From Bacteroidota bacterium (GTDB lineage: Bacteria > Bacteroidota > Bacteroidia > Flavobacteriales > Flavobacteriaceae): a stretch of 64,000 bases of DNA. Shown here one piece after another: positions 45,067-54,761 of this stretch; position 1 is the first letter of the stretch; every line of letters starts with the position of its first letter. The position numbers and the translations under genes are program-made. The stretch lies in contig JAJRRO010000020.1 in NCBI GenBank assembly GCA_024279425.1, positions 1 through 64,000 on the forward strand. The letters run 5' to 3'. Below the pieces are notes generated by a model. That model was not told the origin of the DNA and made no database searches. It worked only from the letters and a program-made list of their open reading frames with translations.

Positions 45067-46236
45067 ATGAAAAAGATAGTATATACAATCGCGGCATCAG
45101 TATTACTTATTGCCTGTGGAGGAGAACAGAACCAATCTGTTGAAGAATTGGTTTCTTCAGGTAATCTTGAAAACATACGGGCTAAGAAAAGCGAGATTTC
45201 AGAACAGCTAAAGGTTCTAGAACTACAGGCTAGCCAATTAGATTCGGTCATCTCTATTCTGGATAGTAATGAAAAGCTCCCGTTAGTAACAACCATAATC
45301 GCCCAATCCCAAAATTTTGTACATTTTATTGAATTGCAAGGCTCAGTTAAGACCAAGCAAAATGTATTAATCTATCCTGAAATGCCCGGCACCTTACAAC
45401 GGGTCTACGTCACCGAGGGACAACGTGTAAATAAAGGTCAAGTTTTGGCTACTATTGACGATGGTGGTGTAGGTAGCCAATTGGAACAATCAAAAACCCA
45501 GGCTGAATTGGCAAAGACCACCTTCGAACGTCAAAAAAGGCTTTGGGAACAAAAAATAGGTTCCGAAATTCAATATTTACAAGCAAAAACCAACTATGTA
45601 GCAGCAGAAAACGTTGTGAAACAAGTTCAAAGCCAATTGGGAAAATCTGTCATTAGAGCTCCTTTTTCTGGAATCATTGATGATGTAATCAAAGACCAAG
45701 GTACCGTGGTATCCCCAGGTTCCGGGTCAGAGGTGTTTCGAATTGTTAACCTGGAAAACATGTATATTGAAGTGGATGTGCCTGAAACCTACCTAGGTCA
45801 GGTAACCAAAGGTAAAGATGCCCTAGTATATTTTCCAGTATTGGGAGATAGTGTTACCACAAAAATTCGTGAAACAGGTAATTTTATCAAACCAGGTAAC
45901 CGATCATTTACTGTGGAAATACCAGTTCCAAATAAAGACGGAATTATCAAGCCCAACCTCACCGCCAAAGTAAAGCTTAATGACTATTCAAATGAAAATG
46001 CCATTCTAATTCCGCAAAGCATAATTTCAGAAAATGCGGTCGGCGATCAATATGCTTATGTTAGTTCAGAACCGAATGAAAACAATGAAGCCGTTGTAAC
46101 CAGAAGTATAATAACCACAGGGAAGACACAAAATGGTTTGGTTGAAGTGCTTATGGGAATTACCGATGGTGATTTTATCATAAAGGAAGGAGCCCGAAGT
46201 GTCAAAGATGGTCAGAAAGTCAAAATTCTTAACTAA
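45067..46236 (+). CDS. RND efflux periplasmic adaptor (MFP) lipoprotein
   Basis: The 389-residue lipoprotein (lipobox LIACGGE, Cys18) has a helical hairpin (LEQSKTQAELAKTTFERQKRLWEQK...), a lipoyl domain split around it (VNKGQVLATIDDG and SVIRAPFSGIIDD), and barrel and membrane-proximal domains. It bridges the RND permease and TolC. An unusually long coiled N-terminus (about 25-70) precedes the lipoyl part. Confidence 0.92.
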   Translation: MKKIVYTIAASVLLIACGGEQNQSVEELVSSGNLENIRAKKSEISEQLKVLELQASQLDSVISILDSNEKLPLVTTIIAQSQNFVHFIELQGSVKTKQNVLIYPEMPGTLQRVYVTEGQRVNKGQVLATIDDGGVGSQLEQSKTQAELAKTTFERQKRLWEQKIGSEIQYLQAKTNYVAAENVVKQVQSQLGKSVIRAPFSGIIDDVIKDQGTVVSPGSGSEVFRIVNLENMYIEVDVPETYLGQVTKGKDALVYFPVLGDSVTTKIRETGNFIKPGNRSFTVEIPVPNKDGIIKPNLTAKVKLNDYSNENAILIPQSIISENAVGDQYAYVSSEPNENNEAVVTRSIITTGKTQNGLVEVLMGITDGDFIIKEGARSVKDGQKVKILN

Positions 46237-46289
46237 GTAAATAGTCTTTAGACCTTCAAACAAATTATAAAGACAAAATACGATTTAAA

Positions 46290-49200
46290 ATGAGTAAGCA
46301 GCTAAAAAACGCCAATAAGGAATTTAAGCTATCCTCTTGGGCAATAGATAATCCATCGGTCATATATGTTATGATCGGCCTTTTCTTCTATATAGGTCTT
46401 AAATCCTATTTTGCCATGCCGAGAGAGGACTTTCCCGAAATTGTAGAGACTAAGGTCTATATAAGCACGCCTTACCCAGGCAACACGGCGGAGGATGTGG
46501 AACGATTGATAACCGACCCATTGGAGGAACGCTTAAAGAATGTAAGCAATGTGGTAGATATTACCTCAACCTCGCAAGAAGACTATTCAATTATAACGGT
46601 CGAGTTTGATGAGGAAATTACCGTTGAGGAAGCAAAACAAAAGGTAAAGGATGAAGTGGATGGGGAAAAGGCCAGTGAAGATTGGCCTATTTTCAATAAC
46701 GCCAAGGTCGAACCCAATGTCTTTGATTTAAATTTTTCAGAGTCTTTTCCGATAATAAATGTCAACTTCACTGGAGATTATCCGGTTGAAAAATTAAAGG
46801 AATTTGCTGAGTACATGCAGGATGAAATTGAGGATCTTCCGGAAATCAAAGAAGTTGATATTCGTGGAGCACAAAAAAAAGAAGTTGAGGTTGCTGTAGA
46901 TGTCTACAAAATGATGGCTTCCAAGGTTAGCTTTCAAGACGTATTAAATGCCATTGGCAATGGTAATATGACCATGTCGGCGGGTAACTTGAAAAGTAGC
47001 GGACAACGACGTAATATTCGCATTTTAGGAGAAATTGAAAATCCTTCGGAATTAAATGATTTTGTTATAAAGTCTGAAAATGGCACAGTCTATCTGAAGG
47101 ATATTGCCAAGGTTTCTTTCCGGGAGAAGGATAAAACCACCTATGCCCGTGAGTTTGGTCAAAGCGTGGTTATGCTTGATATCAAAAAGAGATCAGGTCG
47201 GAATACCATATCCGCTGCTGATAAAATCAAGGCTTTAGTCAAAGAAAAAAGGGAAAACTATTACCCAGCGGATTTAACCATTAGCATTGCAAATGATTCT
47301 TCCACAAGAACACTTAATCAGGTCCAAGACCTCGTAAATAACATCATTTTTGGAATTATTTTGGTTGTAACCGTCTTGATGTTCTTCTTAGGGTTCCGCA
47401 ATGCCCTTTTTGTAGGTTTTGCGATACCCATGTCAATGTTTATGTCATTTATGATTCTAAATAATTTGGGTTACTTCTTTGGTGGACTGAGCTTTACTCT
47501 AAATACCATGATTCTATTTGGTATGGTCATGGGGCTGGGAATGTTGGTGGATAATGGAATTGTGGTAGTTGAAAATGTATATCGCTTAATGAGTGAAGGT
47601 ATGTCTCGTATAGAGGCCACTAAAAAGGGTATTGGCGAAATAGCATTCCCTATTATTATCTCAACGGCCACAACTGTTGCAGCTTTTATTCCCCTAGGTC
47701 TTTGGCCCGGACTTTTTGGCCAGTTTATGATTTATTTTCCTATTACGTTATCAGTAGTTTTGGGATCATCTTTGTTCGTTGCCATATTTATGAACTCAAT
47801 GCTGGTATCCCGTTTTATGGAAATCGGGGAAAAAGAACTGACATTGAAACAACTTATAAGGCTAAGCATTATTCTGGGAGGGTTCGGAATTTTCATTCTT
47901 ATAGTTGGAGGGGCCATGCGCGGATTAGGTTCAGTCCTTATCGTAACGGCCATTCTTTTCTGGTTGTATAAATACACTATAAAAGGTTCTGCAATCAAGT
48001 TTCAAAAAAATGTAATGTCCCGCATAGAAAATGCTTATGAGAAGCTCTTGAAAACAGCTCTTAAAGGCAGAAATGTATACTGGTACTTTGGCTCAACCGT
48101 TTTATTGCTGATTGGAACCTTTATTCTCTTCGGAATTTCATTGGGAACCGGAAGAACTAAAGTTGAGTTTTTTCCAGACAACAAGCCCAATGAAATATAT
48201 GTTTACATAGAATATCCACAGGGGACATCTATAGAAAAAACGAATGCGCTTACACTTGATATCGAAAAGAGGGTTTTTGCCGTTATTAACGAGGACAAAT
48301 ATAAAAAAGGCGATTTCAATTATCTTGCAGAATCTTTTGTTTCCCAAGTAGGAGAAGGCGCAGGTAACCCTATGACAGACGGTGGCTCTGCTGCAGAGAT
48401 GCCACATCGCGGAAAGATTACCGTATCCATGCGTGAATTTAAGTTTAGGGGAGGAAGAGACACCGAGGAATTGAGGCAGAACGTCCAAAATGCCCTAACA
48501 GGTATTTATCCGGGTGTAGCCATTTCTGTTGAGAAACTTGCAGAAGGCCCACCTGCAGGTTACCCTATTAATATTGAATTGGAAGGCAAGGATTATGACG
48601 AGTTGATCAATACTGCCGAAAGTATGCGCATTTTTGTCAATAGTAAGAATATTGCGGGCATTGAAGAATTAAAGATCGATGTTAATAAGAGCAAACCCTC
48701 AATGCATGTAGTTGTAGACCGTGAAAAGGCAGGTGAATTGGGGGTTTCGATTGGTCAGATTGGATCACAACTAAGACGGTCTTTGTTTGGTGAAAAAGCC
48801 GGTATTTATAAAAAGGATGGAGAGGATTATGACATAAATGTTCGTTTTAATAAGGATTTACGCTATAACAAAAGCGCATTGTTCGATCAAAACATCGTTT
48901 TTAGAGATCCGGCAAGTGGGCAGATTAAGGAAATTCCAGTTTCTGCCGTGGCTTCACAACAAAACACCTCCTCCTTCAGTGCAATAAAGCATAAAGGCAA
49001 CGAAAGGGTCGTAACAGTATATTCTCAATTAAAACCTGGCTTCACTGATGCAGGCGCCATTGTTGCGGAAATTCAAAAGGAAATGGAAGATTTTAAAGAT
49101 CTTCCTTCGAATGTGAAATTAGATTTTACAGGACAAATCGAAGAACAAAACAAGCAGATGCAATTTTTAATAGGGGCCTTTTTCTCTGGATTGGGATTGA

Positions 49201-49817
49201 TTATGCTAATCTTGATTTTCCAATTTAGCGGAATTTCCAAACCAATAATTATAATGATAGCCATCTTCCTTAGCTTCATCGGTGTTTTTGGAGGGTTGAT
49301 GATTACAGGAAACGCCTTTGTTATCATGATGACCATGATGGGAATTATTTCATTGGCCGGAATTGTTGTAAATAATGGGGTCGTACTATTGGATTATACC
49401 CAGATTCTTATTGATCGTAAAATGTTGGAATTAGACCTAAATGACGGTCAACTGTTGACTAGAGAACAGCTTACAGAGTCTATTGTCACAGGCGGCAAGG
49501 CAAGATTACGTCCGGTGTTACTTACGGCAATTACAACCGTCCTAGGACTTATACCCCTCGCTATTGGTTTCAATATTGATTTCTTTTCATTATTCTCAGA
49601 GTTTGATCCAAAAATATTCATTGGAGGTGATAATGTTGTATTCTGGGGACCCCTGGCATGGACCGTTATCTATGGCTTAATTGTAGCTACCTTCTTAACA
49701 CTAATAATAGTCCCCGTTCTGTTCAATATTGTGTATCGCATGAAGATTAGGATAAAAAAATGGCGTACCAAAGATTTGGCAGTTGACTCTACTAAAAATT
49801 TGGAGAAAGTGGCCTAA
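46290..49817 (+). CDS. RND-family efflux permease
   Basis: The 1175-residue inner-membrane transporter is of the AcrB/HAE type, with two six-helix halves around large porter domains. Recognisable parts are AMPREDFPEIVE after helix 1, LITDPLEERLKNVSNV, and in the second half VKLDFTGQIEEQNKQM and ITGGKARLRPVLLTAITTVLGLIPLAIGF. It is longer than the usual ~1030 residues, owing to an extra helical stretch at about 510-570 and C-terminal additions. It forms the pump with the adaptor and TolC; substrates are unknown. Confidence 0.93.
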   Translation: MSKQLKNANKEFKLSSWAIDNPSVIYVMIGLFFYIGLKSYFAMPREDFPEIVETKVYISTPYPGNTAEDVERLITDPLEERLKNVSNVVDITSTSQEDYSIITVEFDEEITVEEAKQKVKDEVDGEKASEDWPIFNNAKVEPNVFDLNFSESFPIINVNFTGDYPVEKLKEFAEYMQDEIEDLPEIKEVDIRGAQKKEVEVAVDVYKMMASKVSFQDVLNAIGNGNMTMSAGNLKSSGQRRNIRILGEIENPSELNDFVIKSENGTVYLKDIAKVSFREKDKTTYAREFGQSVVMLDIKKRSGRNTISAADKIKALVKEKRENYYPADLTISIANDSSTRTLNQVQDLVNNIIFGIILVVTVLMFFLGFRNALFVGFAIPMSMFMSFMILNNLGYFFGGLSFTLNTMILFGMVMGLGMLVDNGIVVVENVYRLMSEGMSRIEATKKGIGEIAFPIIISTATTVAAFIPLGLWPGLFGQFMIYFPITLSVVLGSSLFVAIFMNSMLVSRFMEIGEKELTLKQLIRLSIILGGFGIFILIVGGAMRGLGSVLIVTAILFWLYKYTIKGSAIKFQKNVMSRIENAYEKLLKTALKGRNVYWYFGSTVLLLIGTFILFGISLGTGRTKVEFFPDNKPNEIYVYIEYPQGTSIEKTNALTLDIEKRVFAVINEDKYKKGDFNYLAESFVSQVGEGAGNPMTDGGSAAEMPHRGKITVSMREFKFRGGRDTEELRQNVQNALTGIYPGVAISVEKLAEGPPAGYPINIELEGKDYDELINTAESMRIFVNSKNIAGIEELKIDVNKSKPSMHVVVDREKAGELGVSIGQIGSQLRRSLFGEKAGIYKKDGEDYDINVRFNKDLRYNKSALFDQNIVFRDPASGQIKEIPVSAVASQQNTSSFSAIKHKGNERVVTVYSQLKPGFTDAGAIVAEIQKEMEDFKDLPSNVKLDFTGQIEEQNKQMQFLIGAFFSGLGLIMLILIFQFSGISKPIIIMIAIFLSFIGVFGGLMITGNAFVIMMTMMGIISLAGIVVNNGVVLLDYTQILIDRKMLELDLNDGQLLTREQLTESIVTGGKARLRPVLLTAITTVLGLIPLAIGFNIDFFSLFSEFDPKIFIGGDNVVFWGPLAWTVIYGLIVATFLTLIIVPVLFNIVYRMKIRIKKWRTKDLAVDSTKNLEKVA

Positions 49818-49838
49818 GCATAAAAAAATCGACTAGAA

Positions 49839-49871
49839 AAGACATTACCTTAGAAATTGAGGTAATGTCTT
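49839..49871 (+). terminator. Terminator of the efflux operon
   Basis: A perfect 12-bp stem (AAGACATTACCT/AGGTAATGTCTT) with a 9-nt loop lies 21 bp after the RND stop and is followed by CTTTTATTT. Confidence 0.8.
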
Positions 49872-49904
49872 CTTTTATTTGTGGCAATACTTAGTAATAC
49901 TTCT

Positions 49905-49912
49905 TAAATTTG
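49905..49912 (+). promoter_or_regulatory. -7 promoter element of aspS
   Basis: TAAATTTG fits TAnnTTTG and ends 21 bp before ATG 49934. It overlaps and so argues against a TTG start at 49910. Confidence 0.6.
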
Positions 49913-49933
49913 CCCTTTCATATAATATTCAAT

Positions 49934-51688
49934 ATGTACAGAAGTCACAACTGTGGAGAATTAAGAGAATCGCATATCAACGAAGTAGTGACCCTATCGG
50001 GGTGGGTACAAAAAACAAGGGACAAAGGATTTGTTGTTTGGATAGATTTACGCGATCGCTATGGCATTACACAACTCATTTTCGATGAGGAAAGAACTTC
50101 CCATGAGCTTCTGGAAAGAGCCAGAAGCTTGGGTCGGGAATTTGTTATACAAGTTAAGGGTAAGGTAATTGAAAGAACCTCCAAAAATTCAAAAATTCCA
50201 ACAGGAAATATTGAGGTTTTGGTTGCCGAGTTGAATGTCCTGAATAGCTCAAAAACGCCTCCTTTTACCATTGAGGATCAAACGGATGGGGGCGAAGAAC
50301 TTCGTATGAAATATCGTTATCTGGATATTCGTAGAAATCCCGTAAAAAACAATCTTATCTTCCGAAGCAAAGTTACTATGGAGGTGAGGAACTACCTCTC
50401 CCAACAAGGTTTTATAGAAGTTGAAACGCCCTATTTAATAAAATCGACTCCTGAGGGCGCCCGTGATTTTGTCGTTCCCAGTAGAATGAACGAAGGGCAA
50501 TTTTACGCCCTGCCACAATCACCCCAAACCTTCAAACAATTGTTGATGATAGGTGGTATGGACAAATACTTCCAAATTGTAAAATGTTTCAGGGACGAAG
50601 ATCTTCGTGCAGACAGACAACCTGAATTTACCCAAATAGATTGCGAAATGGCCTTTGTTGAACAAGAAAACATTCTAAATGCATTTGAAGGATTGACACG
50701 TCACCTCTTAAAAGAAATAAAAGGCATTGAGACTGCCACCTTTCCAAGAATGACCTATGATGAGGCGATGGCCAAATACGGTAATGACAAGCCCGATATT
50801 CGTTTTGGAATGGAGTTTGGTGAGCTCAACCATGTAGCACAGAACAAAGGTTTCAACGTTTTTAATGCAGCAGAATTGGTAGTTGGTATTGCCGTTCCTG
50901 GGGCTGCCACTTATACCAGAAAAGAAATAGACGCCCTTGTTGATTGGGTAAGGAGACCTCAAATTGGTGCCAAAGGTATGGTCTATGTAAAATGCAACGA
51001 AGATGGAACGTTTAAATCTTCGGTGGACAAATTCTATGACCAAGAAGATTTGGCCAATTGGGCAAAAGCTACGGGTGCAAAAGCAGGGGATTTAATTTGT
51101 GTTCTGTCCGGAGATGCAAATCAAACAAGAGGGCAATTGAGTGCGCTACGTATGGAAATGGCGGAGCGTCTTGGCCTGAGAAAATCAGATGAATTTGCCC
51201 CGTTGTGGATAGTGGATTTCCCATTATTGGAATTGGACGAAGAAACAGGCCGTTACCATGCCATGCACCACCCATTTACATCTCCCAAACCCGGTCAATT
51301 GGAATTGTTGGAAACCGACCCCGGGGCCGTTAGGGCCAATGCCTATGATTTGGTATTGAACGGGAATGAGATAGGAGGTGGATCCATACGTATTCACGAC
51401 AAAGAAACGCAAAGCACAATGTTCAAACATTTGGGCTTTACACCGGAAGAAGCTAAAGCACAATTTGGCTTTTTGATGGATGCTTTCCAATATGGCGCGC
51501 CCCCACATGGAGGAATCGCTTTTGGACTGGATAGATTGGTAGCAATCTTAGGCGGACAGGAAACTATCCGCGATTTTATTGCATTTCCAAAGAACAACAG
51601 CGGTCGTGATGTGATGATCGATGCGCCCGCGCCCATTGATGAGGAGCAACTGAAAGAGCTAAATTTGAAATTGGATATCCCGTCCTAA
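49934..51688 (+). CDS. aspS: Aspartyl-tRNA synthetase
   Basis: The 584-residue enzyme is the long bacterial type: N-terminal OB-fold anticodon domain ([26 protein letters not shown]), class II core with motif 2 ([25 protein letters not shown]), the GAD insertion (about 280-410) and motif 3 ([15 protein letters not shown]). ATG 49934 ([10 protein letters not shown]) is the start, supported by the -7 element. It charges tRNA-Asp; whether it also acts on tRNA-Asn cannot be settled here. Confidence 0.95.
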   Translation: MYRSHNCGELRESHINEVVTLSGWVQKTRDKGFVVWIDLRDRYGITQLIFDEERTSHELLERARSLGREFVIQVKGKVIERTSKNSKIPTGNIEVLVAELNVLNSSKTPPFTIEDQTDGGEELRMKYRYLDIRRNPVKNNLIFRSKVTMEVRNYLSQQGFIEVETPYLIKSTPEGARDFVVPSRMNEGQFYALPQSPQTFKQLLMIGGMDKYFQIVKCFRDEDLRADRQPEFTQIDCEMAFVEQENILNAFEGLTRHLLKEIKGIETATFPRMTYDEAMAKYGNDKPDIRFGMEFGELNHVAQNKGFNVFNAAELVVGIAVPGAATYTRKEIDALVDWVRRPQIGAKGMVYVKCNEDGTFKSSVDKFYDQEDLANWAKATGAKAGDLICVLSGDANQTRGQLSALRMEMAERLGLRKSDEFAPLWIVDFPLLELDEETGRYHAMHHPFTSPKPGQLELLETDPGAVRANAYDLVLNGNEIGGGSIRIHDKETQSTMFKHLGFTPEEAKAQFGFLMDAFQYGAPPHGGIAFGLDRLVAILGGQETIRDFIAFPKNNSGRDVMIDAPAPIDEEQLKELNLKLDIPS

Positions 51689-51744
51689 AAAAATCCTCAA
51701 TAACAAACGAATTTCTTAATACTTTTAAGATATCATAGAACTAC

Positions 51745-53535
51745 ATGCCTACCCAAAAGAAGAATATTTTAACTCGCTTTTTAATTTGGAAATATAAATA
51801 CATTTCCAATCGGCAATTTATTTATATATTAAGTGTAGTCATTGGATTATTAGCAGGTCTTGGGGCCGTAGCTTTAAAAAATTTAACACATTATATTCAG
51901 GAATTATTAGAAGTTGGATTCATAAAAGAAATTCATCAGGTCCTTTATTTTATTTTTCCGATCATCGGTTTACTCCTGGTTCTTTGGGCCATAAAATATA
52001 TCATAAACAAAAAAGTTGGGCATGGAATACCTTCTACTTTATATGCCATTTCAAAACTGAAGGGGATAATGCCAAGGTATCAAATGTGGGCTTCATTAAT
52101 AACAGCACCATTAACCGTTGGCTTTGGAGGCTCTGTTGGACTGGAAGGACCAACTGTTGCAACTGGTGCGGCTTTGGGCTCCAATTTTGCGCGATTGTTT
52201 CATTTAAATCAAACTGCAAGAACTTTACTTATTGGATGTGCAGCTGCAGGTGCAATGTCTTCAATCTTTAAAGCGCCAATTGCGGCTATTATATTTGCAG
52301 TGGAAATTTTTAGCTTAGAGCTGACAATTGCTTCCATGATTCCTTTGTTATTAGCTTCTATTTCAGCGGTTTTGACCTCCTATTTCTTTTTTGGGGATGA
52401 TGTATTGCTCCATTTTAAAATACAGGATAAATTTGAACTAAATGATGTTTTGTTCTATATTCTTTTAGGCATATCCTCAGCGGCGACTTCTATTTACTTT
52501 AGCAAAGTGTATTTTGGTGTTGATGGATTTTTTAAACGGTTTAAAAACCCCTATAGACGCTTGTTGATCGGAGGTGTCTTAATAGGGGTTATTGTGTTTT
52601 TTATCCCCCCCCTTTTTGGTGAAGGCTTTGAGACTATCAATAATGTTTTAAGAGGGAATATTGCTGAAGTTACCACAAATAATATTTTTAACACCGTCAC
52701 CGATAATGTTTGGGTCATCATTGCACTTCTTGTTGGTCTGGTTACATTTAAAGTAATTGCAATGGCATTTACTTTTGGAGCAGGAGGTGTAGGAGGCGTT
52801 TTTGCCCCAACCCTTTTTACGGGAAGTATTTCTGGTTATGTCGTTGCCATGATCATAAACTACAGCAATTTATTCAACCACCAATTATCATTGACCAATT
52901 TTGCCATGGTTGGAATGGCAGGATTAATGGCCGGGGTTTTACAAGCACCTTTGACTGCGATTTTTTTAATTGCCGAAATCACGGGAGGTTATGAGCTTTT
53001 TATTCCTTTGATGATTGTTGCTTCAATTTCTTTTTTAATCACTAAAAAATATATTCCCCATAATATTTATGTGTTGGAACTTGCCAAGCGAGGGCAACTC
53101 ATCACCCATGATAAAGACAAAAATGTATTGATGATGTTGAACATTGACCGGATAATTGAAACTAATTTTATTTCTATTACTCCTAAAATGTCTTTGGGAG
53201 AAATGCTCCATAAAGCGGTTACCAAGTCCACGCGAAATTTGTTCCCCGTTGTCAATGAAAAACAAGAATTTATAGGTATTGTCTTATTGGATGATATTAG
53301 AGAATTTATGTTTGACCCAAAATTATATGACGCTACTATAGTAAAGGATTACATGCACAATGCTCCAGATCTTATTATTTATGAAACGGATACCATGCAA
53401 ACCGTTATGGATAAATTTCAAAGTTCAGGTGCCTGGAATTTACCTGTAATAAAAAACGGGAAGTACTTTGGTTTCGTTTCCAAATCGAAATTATTAACAG
53501 CCTACCGTAGAAAGTTGATTAACTTTACAAGGTAA
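51745..53535 (+). CDS. ClC-family chloride transporter with CBS domains
   Basis: The 596-residue membrane protein has the ClC signatures GFGGSVGLEGPT with the gating Glu, GAGGVGGVFAPTLF, and a helical hairpin pattern of 18 helices in the first ~440 residues. A C-terminal pair of CBS domains (about 465-590) follows. The gating Glu is present; whether it is a Cl-/H+ exchanger or a channel is not decided by that alone. Confidence 0.92.
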   Translation: MPTQKKNILTRFLIWKYKYISNRQFIYILSVVIGLLAGLGAVALKNLTHYIQELLEVGFIKEIHQVLYFIFPIIGLLLVLWAIKYIINKKVGHGIPSTLYAISKLKGIMPRYQMWASLITAPLTVGFGGSVGLEGPTVATGAALGSNFARLFHLNQTARTLLIGCAAAGAMSSIFKAPIAAIIFAVEIFSLELTIASMIPLLLASISAVLTSYFFFGDDVLLHFKIQDKFELNDVLFYILLGISSAATSIYFSKVYFGVDGFFKRFKNPYRRLLIGGVLIGVIVFFIPPLFGEGFETINNVLRGNIAEVTTNNIFNTVTDNVWVIIALLVGLVTFKVIAMAFTFGAGGVGGVFAPTLFTGSISGYVVAMIINYSNLFNHQLSLTNFAMVGMAGLMAGVLQAPLTAIFLIAEITGGYELFIPLMIVASISFLITKKYIPHNIYVLELAKRGQLITHDKDKNVLMMLNIDRIIETNFISITPKMSLGEMLHKAVTKSTRNLFPVVNEKQEFIGIVLLDDIREFMFDPKLYDATIVKDYMHNAPDLIIYETDTMQTVMDKFQSSGAWNLPVIKNGKYFGFVSKSKLLTAYRRKLINFTR

Positions 53536-53606
53536 GCCCTAGGGTTCAGTTATTCTCCCAAATCCAAGAAGTACCAATTTCGATTTCATTTCAAAAAGTT
53601 AATGCT

Positions 53607-53858
53607 ATGAAATATTTGATTTTATTGATTGTTCTGACCTCACTTGGAGCCATAATTTATGGCTTCACTATTCAAGAAGAGAATTTGATTTTAGCCAATA
53701 AATATATTGGTTTTGGTACTGCAGGTCTTTTTCTGTTGGCGATGCCCCTATTTCTTTATAAAGAAAGTAAAGGAAAAAAAATGAACAACTATATGCTGAC
53801 CGAAGAAAACATTCGGAAAATGCAAGGAAAAAAAAGTGAAAAGCCTGAAAATCAGTGA
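53607..53858 (+). CDS. Hypothetical small membrane protein
   Basis: The 83-residue protein has two hydrophobic helices (ILLIVLTSLGAIIYGFTI and FGTAGLFLLAMPLFLY) and a basic C-terminal tail (YKESKGKKMNNYML... KMQGKKSEK). It lies between the ClC gene and a cold-shock gene. No family is recognised. Confidence 0.6.
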   Translation: MKYLILLIVLTSLGAIIYGFTIQEENLILANKYIGFGTAGLFLLAMPLFLYKESKGKKMNNYMLTEENIRKMQGKKSEKPENQ

Positions 53859-53950
53859 ATTTAGCAAAAAATTCATCTTCATTTTATTTAGGTCTGCCAT
53901 AAAAATCATAAATTAGTATTCTAAACTTCTATTATTTAACATTTATTGGA

Positions 53951-54145
53951 ATGACAGGTACAGTAAAATTTTTCAATGAATCCAAAGGATATGGATTCAT
54001 AACCAACGACGAGACGGGCAGCGACATATTTGTTCACGCAACAGCGTTGAACGGTGTTGAGTTAAACGAAGGTAACAAAGTAGAATACGTTGAAGAAGAA
54101 GGAAAAAAAGGAATGGTTGCCGCACAAGTGCAGGTAATCGGTTAA
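53951..54145 (+). CDS. Cold-shock (CspA-family) protein
   Basis: The 64-residue protein is a single cold-shock domain with RNP1 GYGFITND (residues ~15-22) and RNP2 DIFVHATAL. It binds single-stranded nucleic acid and relieves RNA structure. A hairpin terminator follows 25 bp after the stop. The protein is monocistronic. Confidence 0.93.
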   Translation: MTGTVKFFNESKGYGFITNDETGSDIFVHATALNGVELNEGNKVEYVEEEGKKGMVAAQVQVIG

Positions 54146-54169
54146 ATTATTGTATTCTTGATTGTATCA

Positions 54170-54201
54170 AAACCCTGACATAATTTATGTCAGGGTTTTT
54201 T
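54170..54201 (+). terminator. Terminator after the cold-shock gene
   Basis: A 13-bp stem AAACCCTGACATA/TATGTCAGGGTTT with a 3-nt loop is followed by a T-run. It lies between convergent genes (csp and tadA) and may serve both. Confidence 0.85.
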
Positions 54202-54236
54202 AGTCTTACACTCAATCAAGCTTGAAAAGAGATAGT

Positions 54237-54686
54237 CTAGTTCAGGTTTCTTTTCATAATAAAAAAACGCTTTAATAGCTCAGAGGCCTCGTCCTCTAAA
54301 ATGCCCCCAAGCGTTTTTGTTTTGGGGTGCAACTTAGTCCCTAAAGTATTGTAACCCCTCTCGGAATCCTTTGCGGCATACACTATTTTTGAAATTTGAC
54401 TCCAATACAAAGCGCCAGCACACATTTGACACGGCTCCAAAGTAACATATAGCGTACAATTTTGAAGATATTTCCCGCCGAAGAAATTCGCGGCAGCCGT
54501 AATGGCCTGCATTTCGGCATGTGCGGTAACATCGTTCAATTGCTCCGTAAGATTATGCGCTCTGGCAATAATCCTATCATTAACCACTATGACAGCACCA
54601 ACAGGTACTTCGCCCTTATCGAAGGCTGTCTCTGCCTCTTGCAAGGCTTTCTTCATATAATATGTGTCATCAAAAGGTAAAACCAT
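54237..54686 (-). CDS. tadA: tRNA adenosine deaminase TadA
   Basis: The 149-residue protein has the zinc deaminase motifs HAEMQAI (His and catalytic Glu) and EPCQMCAGAL (PCxxC). ATG 54686 (MVLPFDDTYYM) is preferred to the codon at 54749, which would run into the dxs promoter. It makes inosine at the wobble position of tRNA-Arg(ACG). The upstream spacer carries the divergent dxs promoter. Confidence 0.9.
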   Translation of the reverse strand: MVLPFDDTYYMKKALQEAETAFDKGEVPVGAVIVVNDRIIARAHNLTEQLNDVTAHAEMQAITAAANFFGGKYLQNCTLYVTLEPCQMCAGALYWSQISKIVYAAKDSERGYNTLGTKLHPKTKTLGGILEDEASELLKRFFIMKRNLN

Positions 54687-54744
54687 GGATACGAAAATAC
54701 GATTTTGATTGAACTGAAAAGAATTGTTAAACATGAATTTCCCG

Positions 54745-54752
54745 TACATTTG
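54745..54752 (+). promoter_or_regulatory. -7 promoter element of dxs
   Basis: TACATTTG fits TAnnTTTG and ends 9 bp before ATG 54762. That supports this start rather than an earlier codon at 54705. Confidence 0.6.
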
Positions 54753-54761
54753 CCATCTAAT